Source: Methyloligella sp. (GTDB lineage Bacteria; Pseudomonadota; Alphaproteobacteria; Rhizobiales; JALUTE01). From it: a stretch of DNA of 39,441 nucleotides. The position numbers and the translations under genes were made by a program. Below the pieces are notes generated by a model. That model was not told the origin of the DNA. It searched no databases and worked only from the letters and a program-made list of their open reading frames with translations. This document shows positions 33,862 through 39,441 of the stretch, piece after piece. The number at the start of each line of letters is the position of its first letter. Positions within the stretch are counted from its first letter, which is position 1. Location: the NCBI GenBank assembly GCA_027058255.1, contig JALUTE010000080.1:1-39441 (forward strand), given 5' to 3'.

Positions 33862-34824
33862 ATGCGGACCTATCTCGATTTCGAGAAACCTGTGGCGGAG
33901 CTGGAGAGCCAGGTCTCCGAGCTGCGCTCCCTGGCGCTTGCCGAGGATTCCGCCTCCATCGCCGAGGAGATCGAGCGCCTGGAGAAGAAGGCCCGGGAGG
34001 CGCTGGAGGAGACCTATGCCAAGCTCACCCCCTGGCAGAAGACCCAGGTGGCCCGCCATCCCGACCGGCCCCATTGCATGGATTATATCGAGGGCCTGAT
34101 CGAGGAGTTCACGCCGCTTGCGGGCGACCGCTACTTCTCCGAGGACAAGGCGATCGTCGCCGGGCTCGGACGCTTTCGCGGCCGCCCCGTGGTGCTGATC
34201 GGCCACGAGAAGGGCTCGGACACGGAAAGCCGCCTGGAGCACAATTTCGGCATGGCCCGGCCCGAGGGCTACCGCAAGGCGGTGCGGCTCATGGAGATGG
34301 CGGACCGCTTCTCGCTGCCCGTCATCACGCTCATCGACACGGCCGGGGCCTATCCCGGCATCGGGGCGGAGGAGCGCGGCCAGTCGGAGGCCATTGCCCG
34401 CTCCACCGATTGCTGCCTGCGCATCGGCGTGCCGCTCATCGCGGTCGTCATCGGCGAGGGCGGCTCGGGCGGGGCCGTTGCCGTCGCGACCGCCAACCGG
34501 GTTCTGATGCTGGAGCATTCGATCTACACGGTTGCCTCGCCCGAGGCGGCCGCCTCGATCCTCTGGCACGATTCGGCCCGTGCCATCGACGCGGCGACCA
34601 ACATGAAGATCACCGCCCAGGACCTCCTGGAGCTCGGGGTGATCGACACCATCATTCCCGAGCCTCTCGGCGGCGCCCATCGCGATCCCGCGCAAGTCAT
34701 TGCCGATACGGGCGAGGCCATCGACGAGGCGCTCGCCGCATTCGACGGCCTCGCGCCCGAGGAGGTCCGTCGCCAGCGGCACGAGAAGTTCATGGCCATC
34801 GGCCGCCCCGCCGAGGCGGACTAG
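33862..34824 (+). CDS. accA: Acetyl-CoA carboxylase carboxyltransferase subunit alpha
   Basis: The 320-residue protein has the expected family length. With AccD it transfers the carboxyl group from carboxybiotin to acetyl-CoA to make malonyl-CoA, the first committed step of fatty-acid synthesis. Signatures seen are the N-terminal coiled-coil (FEKPVAELESQVSELRSL), HPDRPHCMDYIEGL, IDTAGAYPGIGAEERGQSEA, and VIGEGGSGGAVAVATANRV with the oxyanion-hole Gly pairs. GGGAG lies about six bases before ATG 33862. Confidence 0.95.
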   Translation: MRTYLDFEKPVAELESQVSELRSLALAEDSASIAEEIERLEKKAREALEETYAKLTPWQKTQVARHPDRPHCMDYIEGLIEEFTPLAGDRYFSEDKAIVAGLGRFRGRPVVLIGHEKGSDTESRLEHNFGMARPEGYRKAVRLMEMADRFSLPVITLIDTAGAYPGIGAEERGQSEAIARSTDCCLRIGVPLIAVVIGEGGSGGAVAVATANRVLMLEHSIYTVASPEAAASILWHDSARAIDAATNMKITAQDLLELGVIDTIIPEPLGGAHRDPAQVIADTGEAIDEALAAFDGLAPEEVRRQRHEKFMAIGRPAEAD

Positions 34825-34849
34825 GCGTGGGCGAGGCGGCACGGGGCGA

Positions 34850-34939
34850 TGACATCACGTGCGCTTGCCTGCCGGCCCGAGGCGCCCGCCCTCAGGGACT
34901 GCGTGCTTCGTGACATCACGGGTGCGTGCGTGCCGGCCC
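34850..34939 (+). repeat. Two imperfect 29-base direct repeats 61 bases apart
   Basis: Copies at 34850-34878 and 34911-34939 match at 25 of 29 positions. Both start TGACATCACG and end TGCCGGCCC. The second copy also contains the short palindrome CGTGA-CA-TCACG. They lie between accA and the L,D-transpeptidase gene, about 160-250 bases before its start. Confidence 0.6.
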
Positions 34940-35100
34940 ACGAATCGCCGCATTGCCGCCAAGGCCGCGCCCATCTGATCGCTTATGCAACGATGGCTTC
35001 GAGGGACGGCGGCGCCTGCGACAGATGCGTCGCGGCGGCGTTAGCGCTATATTAGGGTTGCGAATCGATGCTGATCGACGCGTCAGGGGCACGAAATCTC

Positions 35101-36105
35101 ATGTATCTCGTAACATCGCGTCCACGAACCCGACGCCTGCTCGCCGCAGGCTTTGCCATCGCCGCCGCCGGGCTGCTCGCCTCGTGCAGCGGCGGCGAGG
35201 TGCCGCCACATCTGCGTCCGCTCTCCAAGGATGCCATGCACTTGCTCGGCAAGAAGGGCATGGACCCGCGCGCGCCCATTCTCGTGCGCATCTTCAAGGA
35301 GGAGTCGGAGCTCGAGGTGTGGAAGGCGCGCTCGGACGGCCGGTTCTACCATTTTCGAACCTATCCCATATGCAACTGGTCGGGAGGGCTCGGGCCGAAG
35401 ATTCGCCAGGGCGACAAGCAGTCGCCGGAGGGCTTCTATCAGGTGACCCGCGCGCAGCTCAACCCGAAGTCGAAATACCACCTCTCATATAATCTGGGCT
35501 ATCCGAACGCTCTCGACCGGGCCTATGGCCGAACCGGCGACTTCCTCATGGTGCACGGGGACTGCCGCTCGGCCGGGTGCTACGCCATGACGGATGCCCT
35601 GGTGGAGGAGCTCTACGCCCTCGCGCGCGAGGCCTTCAATGGCGGCCAGAAGGCGTTCCAGGTGCATGCCTTCCCCTTCCGCATGACGGAGGAGAACATG
35701 CGCCGGCACAGGCGCAGCAAGTGGTATCCCTTCTGGCGCCAGCTCAAGGAGGGCTATGACGCGTTCGAGAAGACCCGCCTGCCGGTCAAGGTGGCGGTGT
35801 GCGAGCGGCGCTACCTCATCAATGTGCGTTTCCTGAATGGCGGACCGGTGGACCCCTCCGGCCCCTGTCCCGCCTATGAGCGCGAGACGCCCCGGCTCTG
35901 GGCAGGCGACGTGCCGGCGGTCACGGCCAGTGTCGAGGATGGCTCCATCATTCCCGGGCCGAAATTGCGCACGGCCGAGAATGGGCGACTGCGCCCCTAC
36001 CGCCGCCCCTCCACCGGCTTTGGCCTGTTGCGCATTCCGCGCGGCTTGAGCGGGCTTGGCGGGCCGCGCCCTTCCATCGCGCGGGGCCTCGGCTTTTCAG
36101 ACTAG
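35101..36105 (+). CDS. YafK-type L,D-transpeptidase lipoprotein
   Basis: From ATG 35101 the protein has 334 residues. It opens with a lipoprotein signal peptide ending LLASC (lipidated Cys about 29). The YkuD-like catalytic region follows with VHGDCRSAGCYAMTD (His about 142, nucleophile Cys about 150), the form seen in YafK/DpaA rather than the SHGC form of classical L,D-transpeptidases. DpaA detaches Braun-type lipoprotein from peptidoglycan, while relatives form 3-3 crosslinks. An ATG at 35068 is in frame, but a possible -10 (TATATT, 35048-35053) lies so close that 35101 is favoured. The tail of about 70 residues is Pro/Arg/Gly-rich and probably disordered. Confidence 0.87.
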   Translation: MYLVTSRPRTRRLLAAGFAIAAAGLLASCSGGEVPPHLRPLSKDAMHLLGKKGMDPRAPILVRIFKEESELEVWKARSDGRFYHFRTYPICNWSGGLGPKIRQGDKQSPEGFYQVTRAQLNPKSKYHLSYNLGYPNALDRAYGRTGDFLMVHGDCRSAGCYAMTDALVEELYALAREAFNGGQKAFQVHAFPFRMTEENMRRHRRSKWYPFWRQLKEGYDAFEKTRLPVKVAVCERRYLINVRFLNGGPVDPSGPCPAYERETPRLWAGDVPAVTASVEDGSIIPGPKLRTAENGRLRPYRRPSTGFGLLRIPRGLSGLGGPRPSIARGLGFSD

Positions 36106-36191
36106 AGCGTCGTCCGGGAAGAGGGGCTGACCGCGCGCCATGCCATTCCTCCACAGGTGGCGCAGCGCAAAGCATCTCCGGGACGACGGCA

Positions 36192-36223
36192 GGCGGCGCG
36201 GGGCCTCGTCCCCTTGTGCCGCC
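36192..36223 (+). terminator. Possible terminator hairpin between convergent genes
   Basis: GGCGGC (36192-36197) pairs with GCCGCC (36218-36223) and encloses GGGG/CCCC at 36200-36213. Only TCTGT follows, so the T-tract is poor. The position between the L,D-transpeptidase and leuD stops supports the call. Confidence 0.35.
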
Positions 36224-36248
36224 TCTGTCGCGCGCGCATGATTGCCCG

Positions 36249-36854
36249 TCACAGCCAGGGGCGGGCGGCCGCCGCCTTGCGCTCATAGGCCTCGATGCGG
36301 TCCTGCTTCTCGAGCGTGAGGCCGATATCGTCCAGCCCCTCGAGCAGGCAGTGCTTGCGGAACGGGTCGATGTCGAACCGGATGACGCCGCCATCGGGTC
36401 CGCGAATCTCCTGGGCCTCGAGGTCGATGGTCACGGTGGCATTGGCGCCGCGCTCGGCATCGTCCATCAGCTTGTCCACGTCCTCTTGCGGCAGAACGAT
36501 CGGCAGAATGCCGTTCTTGAAGCAATTGTTGTAGAAAATGTCCGCGAAGGACGGGGCGATCACGCAGCGAATGCCGAAATCCAAGAGCGCCCAGGGGGCA
36601 TGCTCGCGACTTGAGCCGCAGCCGAAATTCTCGCCCGTCACCAGGATGCGCGCATGGCGATAGGCGGGCTTGTTGAGCACGAAATCCGGCCGTTCCTCGC
36701 CCGCCTCGTCATAGCGCATCTCGAAGAAGAGATGCTTGCCAAGCCCGGTGCGCCGGATGGTCTTGAGGAACTGTTTGGGGATGATCATGTCGGTGTCGAC
36801 ATTGATCATGGGCAGCGGTGCCGCCACCCCCGTCAGGGTCGTGAATTTTTCCAT
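36249..36854 (-). CDS. leuD: 3-isopropylmalate dehydratase small subunit
   Basis: The 201-residue swivel-domain subunit pairs with LeuC to isomerise 2-isopropylmalate to 3-isopropylmalate in leucine synthesis. Family motifs are NVDTDMIIPKQFLKTI, GENFGCGSSREHAPWAL and APSFADIFYNNCFKNGILP. The start at ATG 36854 (MEKFTTLTGVAAPL) is standard for the alphaproteobacterial form. It lies 12 bases downstream of an exported HExxH protein gene and may share its promoter. LeuC and leuB are not in the window. Confidence 0.95.
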   Translation of the reverse strand: MEKFTTLTGVAAPLPMINVDTDMIIPKQFLKTIRRTGLGKHLFFEMRYDEAGEERPDFVLNKPAYRHARILVTGENFGCGSSREHAPWALLDFGIRCVIAPSFADIFYNNCFKNGILPIVLPQEDVDKLMDDAERGANATVTIDLEAQEIRGPDGGVIRFDIDPFRKHCLLEGLDDIGLTLEKQDRIEAYERKAAAARPWL

Positions 36855-36866
36855 GGGGCTCGTGCT

Positions 36867-37400
36867 CTATTCTACCTTCTTGGAGCCGTAGCAGCGCCGC
36901 ATCTGGGCGCAGCGATGAGGGCCGGCCAGATGCATGGCATCGCCCCGGGCCGGCGAGATGAAATTGCAAATCTGCTCCAGGCCCGAGGGTTTGAGCCAGC
37001 CTTGGCGACGGCCGCGTTGCACGGCGAAGCAGTCGGCGGTCTCCTCGTCCGGGCCGCGGAACTGATGCGCGCATTCATGGGCATAGATCCACAGCTTGAC
37101 CGCGTCGGGCACGCGCGAGATCAGGCGAGGATTCATGATCAGGAAACCCGGATAAGCGGCTCCGTAATCGTCGAGCTGATTGTCGATGACCGTCGGCCGC
37201 CTGCCGCACCAGACCTTGCGACCGGCAACGTGAAACTGTCCGGGCGGCACGATATGGGCGCCGCCGCCGACCTGGCGGACATACTCCTCCGCGGTGGGTT
37301 GGGCCGAGGCGGGCGCCGCCGGCATCGAAAGCGCGGTGAGGAGAGCGGCTGTGAATGCAAGCGCGCTCGGCGCGCCGATCGACGACCAGGTTGTGCGCAT
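36867..37400 (-). CDS. Exported putative zinc metallopeptidase
   Basis: The 177-residue protein has a signal peptide ending PASA near residue 33. The mature part contains the zinc motif HECAH (108-112) followed by EETADCFA (119-125), where a downstream Glu or Asp can supply the third ligand as in gluzincin-like proteins. Six Cys (about 65, 110, 124, 145, 164, 170) suggest periplasmic disulfides. AAGGGGA stands before ATG 37400. I know of no characterised member, so protease activity is predicted from the motif alone. It precedes leuD by 12 bases, an unexpected pairing. Confidence 0.8.
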   Translation of the reverse strand: MRTTWSSIGAPSALAFTAALLTALSMPAAPASAQPTAEEYVRQVGGGAHIVPPGQFHVAGRKVWCGRRPTVIDNQLDDYGAAYPGFLIMNPRLISRVPDAVKLWIYAHECAHQFRGPDEETADCFAVQRGRRQGWLKPSGLEQICNFISPARGDAMHLAGPHRCAQMRRCYGSKKVE

Positions 37401-37528
37401 CGTGTCCCCTTCTCTCGGCGGCCTGTCCGCGACGATGGCATGGACGCGCCGGCGCGAATGCGGCGCGGCGCGACCGCTCGGGTGCATTCTCCTTTGCGCG
37501 GGAGCGAATCGCAAGACCCGAGGCCATC

Positions 37529-37554
37529 TTTAGCGCGCAAGTTTAGCGCGCAAG
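37529..37554 (+). repeat. Perfect 13-base tandem repeat
   Basis: TTTAGCGCGCAAG occurs twice head to tail at 37529-37541 and 37542-37554. Each unit contains the self-complementary GCGCGC. It lies directly beside the T-tract of the minus-strand terminator and upstream of the metallopeptidase gene, so it could be a pair of regulator sites or a slippage product. Confidence 0.7.
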
Positions 37555-37558
37555 CGTG

Positions 37559-37586
37559 AAAAAAAGCTCCTGCCAGCGGCAGCGCT
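37559..37586 (-). terminator. Intrinsic terminator for minus-strand transcription
   Basis: On the minus strand a stem CTGCC-GCT-GGCAG, extended by AGC/GCT across small bulges, is followed by seven T residues (37559-37565). No annotated minus-strand gene ends here. The nearest upstream minus-strand gene ends at 38259, beyond the oppositely oriented DUF2147-like gene. Confidence 0.55.
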
Positions 37587-37795
37587 CCATCGGGAACGGG
37601 CGCGCCGCGCCCACGCATCCCGTTCCTGTGACGCTTCTCCCCCTTCCCACGCCACATCGTTTACCATATGATCCGCATATCAGCGGATGCGCATATCCTG
37701 AAACGGGATGGGGTGCGCGCTCGCGCCTTTCGGGGGCGAACCGGCCGCCCGAGCGCCGTTGATGACAGTCGCAGCGTCTTAGGAGGGTACTATAG

Positions 37796-38161
37796 ATGAG
37801 GAAACTCCCGATCGTTCTTGGCCTTTTCGTGGCTGCCTTCACCTTCATGTCCATTGCGCCGGCCATGGCCAACCCGTCCGGCATGTGGAAGCGCAAGGGC
37901 AACACGGTCGTCAAGGTGTCGATCAGCGGTGGCAAGCTCTACTGCAAGATCGTCAAGGGTTCTCCAAATGGCTTCGAGATGTGCCACGGCATGGTCAAGA
38001 AGGGCGGCGTTTGGAAGGGCGGCAACATGAAGCATCCGTCCATGCCCGGCTTCATGACCTTCAACGGCACGGTCCGGGTCTCCGGCAACAAGCTGAACAT
38101 CAAGGGGTGCGCCATCGGCCAGTCCTTCTGTGATGCCGAGACCTGGGTCCGCATGAAGTGA
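37796..38161 (+). CDS. Small exported DUF2147-like protein
   Basis: The 121-residue protein has a clear signal peptide (MRKLPIVLGLFVAAFTFMS through PAMA) and a mature domain of about 95 residues. The domain has repeated Gly-rich strands: GMWKRKGNTVVKVSIS, KKGGVWKGGNMKHPSMPGF, TFNGTVRVSGNKLNIKGCA and FCDAETWVRM. Four Cys may form disulfides. The pattern fits the DUF2147 beta-barrel fold. TAGGAGGG lies close to ATG 37796, and a strong hairpin follows the stop. The function is unknown. Confidence 0.85.
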   Translation: MRKLPIVLGLFVAAFTFMSIAPAMANPSGMWKRKGNTVVKVSISGGKLYCKIVKGSPNGFEMCHGMVKKGGVWKGGNMKHPSMPGFMTFNGTVRVSGNKLNIKGCAIGQSFCDAETWVRMK

Positions 38162-38217
38162 TTTTCGCGCCTGCAGTCCGGCCTGAATGCGCCGGGATGC
38201 GCGCGATTCCACACGAT

Positions 38218-38262
38218 GAACGCACCCGGCTGCCTGGGCCGCCGGGTGCGTTCGTTCCTTAT
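38218..38262 (+). terminator. Strong hairpin terminator after the DUF2147-like gene
   Basis: A perfect 13-base stem, GAACGCACCCGGC (38218-38230) with its complement at 38241-38253, has a ten-base loop and is followed by the T-rich GTTCCTTAT. It lies between the stop at 38161 and the convergent lyase gene end at 38259. Confidence 0.65.
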
Positions 38263-39152
38263 GAGGACGCATTTGCTGCGAGCCGTGCTTTCTCCAGGGT
38301 GCGGCGTGCGCGAAGCAGGTGCGGCCGGTCCAGCATCACCCCGTCGAGCCCGACCACGGCGGCGCCGGGGGCCTTCTCGAAGGCCGCGAGGATGGCCTTC
38401 GCCCGGGCGATGTCCTCCTCCCCCGGCGTGAACGCGGCGTTGATGATCGGCACCTGGGCCGGATGAATGGCCATCTTGCCATCGAAGCCGTCGCGGGCCG
38501 CCGCCTCGGCCTCCTCGGCCAGCCCCTCCATGTCGCGATAGTCCACGAACACGGCGTCGATCGCCTCCACCTCACAGGCCGCCGCCGTGATCAGGCAGAG
38601 ATCGCGGGCGAGCACATAGGGCGAGGTGTAGGTGCCGTCCTCGCCCCGGTTGGCCCGCGCACCGAGGGCGAGGCTCAGATCCTCCCCGCCCCAGGCCAGG
38701 CCCGCGAGCCGGCGGCTCGCGCCCACATAGCTCTCCATGCGCAAGAGCGAGACCGGAGCCTCGGTGACGAGGGCGAGAAGCCGCGTCTGCCCGAGTGACA
38801 GGCCGGAGCGGGCCTCGATGCGCCCGAGGGCCGCATCCAGGGTCGCAAGATCGCCGCCGCCGCGTGTCTTCGGCACCAGGAGGCCAGCGGGCCGGCCGGG
38901 GACCACGCGCTCCACATCTGTCTCCCATTCAGGGGTATCGAGGCCATTGATGCGCACGTAGAGCGCGGGAGCACCCTTTCCCCAGCCCTCGCAATGCGCG
39001 GCGAGAAACTCCGCCGCGATCGCGCGCGCGGCCTCCTTGCGCTCTGGCGCAACCGAGTCCTCGAGGTCGATCAGGAGCGCGTCGGCGCCTGCGCCATACG
39101 CCTTCTCGAGCTTGTGCGGAACGTCGCCCGGAGTGAACAGGAGCGAGCGCAT
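38259..39152 (-). CDS. HpcH/HpaI aldolase / CitE-like lyase
   Basis: The 297-residue TIM-barrel lyase belongs to the CitE group. Visible motifs are RSLLFTPGD, LLIDLEDSVAP with the Mg-binding acidic residues, LYVRINGLDTPEW, GLAWGGEDLSLALG and GKMAIHPAQVPIINAAFTP. Members cleave malyl-CoA, citramalyl-CoA or related beta-hydroxyacyl-CoA esters, or act as thioesterases on them. Which one applies here is not decidable. It starts five bases after the MaoC gene stop, and the pairing suggests hydration and cleavage of an enoyl-type CoA ester. Confidence 0.88.
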   Translation of the reverse strand: MRSLLFTPGDVPHKLEKAYGAGADALLIDLEDSVAPERKEAARAIAAEFLAAHCEGWGKGAPALYVRINGLDTPEWETDVERVVPGRPAGLLVPKTRGGGDLATLDAALGRIEARSGLSLGQTRLLALVTEAPVSLLRMESYVGASRRLAGLAWGGEDLSLALGARANRGEDGTYTSPYVLARDLCLITAAACEVEAIDAVFVDYRDMEGLAEEAEAAARDGFDGKMAIHPAQVPIINAAFTPGEEDIARAKAILAAFEKAPGAAVVGLDGVMLDRPHLLRARRTLEKARLAANASS

Positions 39153-39157
39153 CGGTC

Positions 39158-39441
39158 CTATGCCTCTTCCCGGGGCCGCCGTCGCATGAACGCCTGTCGC
39201 CGGCAGACCGCAACCAGCGTGCCGTCCTGCTTGAACGCCTTGTGCTCGAACTCCACGATGCCGGCATCGGGCCGCGAGCGGCTTTCACGAACCGCCATCA
39301 CTTGCGTGGTCACATGCACCGTGTCGCCCTGGAAGAGGGGGGCCGGAAAGCGCACCTCGGTCATGCCGAGATTGGCGATGGTGGTGCCGAGGGTGGTGTC
39401 GTTCACCGAGATGCCGATCATCAGGCCGAGCGTGAAGAGGC
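39158..39441 (-). CDS. MaoC-family dehydratase, 5' end cut by window
   Basis: About 93 C-terminal residues are visible, reading in from the right edge as LFTLGLMIGISVNDTTLGTT. The frame is open through the edge, so the Met at 39421 is internal. The hot-dog fold segments LGMTEVRFPAPLFQGDTVHV and FEHKAFKQDGTLVAVCRRQA are typical of R-specific enoyl-CoA hydratases and mesaconyl-CoA hydratase-like proteins. The catalytic Asp/His region, expected further upstream, lies outside the window. It is coupled to the CitE-like gene. Confidence 0.82.
   Translation of the reverse strand, partial: LFTLGLMIGISVNDTTLGTTIANLGMTEVRFPAPLFQGDTVHVTTQVMAVRESRSRPDAGIVEFEHKAFKQDGTLVAVCRRQAFMRRRPREEA

Larger units (their letters stand above)
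37401..37795. other. 395-base divergent intergenic region
   Basis: It separates the metallopeptidase gene (minus) from the DUF2147-like gene (plus). It holds a 13-base perfect tandem repeat, a minus-strand terminator-like hairpin with seven T residues, GGAACGGG/CCCGTTCC arms beside it, and an AT-richer block (37663-37700) with ATCCGC (37671-37676) and GCGGAT (37683-37688) as an inverted repeat and several GCATAT strings. A small minus-strand RNA could fit between the AT-rich block and the terminator. Confidence 0.45.

Overview
The window is GC-rich, densely coded chromosomal DNA from an alphaproteobacterium, most likely of the order Hyphomicrobiales (Rhizobiales) or a close relative. The support is gene content and order: rnd-lptC-lptA-lptB-rpoN, aroK-aroB-CBS transporter-bolA, a J-domain gene followed by the aerobic cobaltochelatase genes cobS-cobT, and a MoxR/DUF58/DUF4159 block divergent from CoA pyrophosphatase-DUF6111-cca. 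No rRNA, tRNA, CRISPR array, transposase or phage gene was seen. The genus cannot be named from the sequence alone.

Layout. 1-6048 (minus): MoxR ATPase, DUF58, a BatA/DUF4159 membrane protein and a second large membrane protein cut by the window edge. 6207-8534 (plus): CoA-type NUDIX hydrolase, DUF6111 protein and tRNA CCA-adding enzyme. 8578-14132 (minus): ribonuclease D, lptC, lptA, lptB, rpoN and a small membrane protein. 14406-17666 (plus): shikimate kinase, dehydroquinate synthase and a CBS/CorC membrane protein. 17718-21891: bolA (minus), then a zinc-finger-like J-domain protein, cobS and cobT (plus).

22145-25321 (plus) is the most distinctive cluster. It holds a formate-dehydrogenase-gamma-like cytochrome b, a NarI-like cytochrome b and an HdrD/DsrK-like iron-sulfur protein. 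It follows a perfect FNR/FixK-type palindrome (21927-21940) placed where a class II activator site should sit relative to a plausible -10. No catalytic subunit is encoded beside it, so it looks like an electron-transfer module used at low oxygen.

25322-31608 is more accessory. It contains a 464-base gene-free stretch with strong secondary structure and an orphan minus-strand terminator, an uncharacterised membrane-anchored protein, a GNAT and a NUDIX gene, a metallophosphoesterase, an MFS transporter and a bacterial voltage-gated cation channel with the filter TLEGWPD. It ends with a probable 46-residue small protein next to an AT-rich perfect palindrome that resembles a repressor operator.

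31607-36105 (plus) carries a DUF302 protein, a GIY-YIG/DUF123 protein, xerD, accA and a YafK-type L,D-transpeptidase lipoprotein. 36249-37400 (minus) is an exported HExxH protein followed by leuD. 37796-38161 (plus) is a small exported DUF2147-like protein. The right edge (minus) holds an HpcH/HpaI (CitE-like) lyase and the end of a MaoC dehydratase gene.

Most genes serve housekeeping envelope, cofactor and amino-acid pathways. The points deserving a second look are the redox module and its promoter, the channel filter, the two orphan minus-strand terminators and the 46-residue gene with its palindrome.
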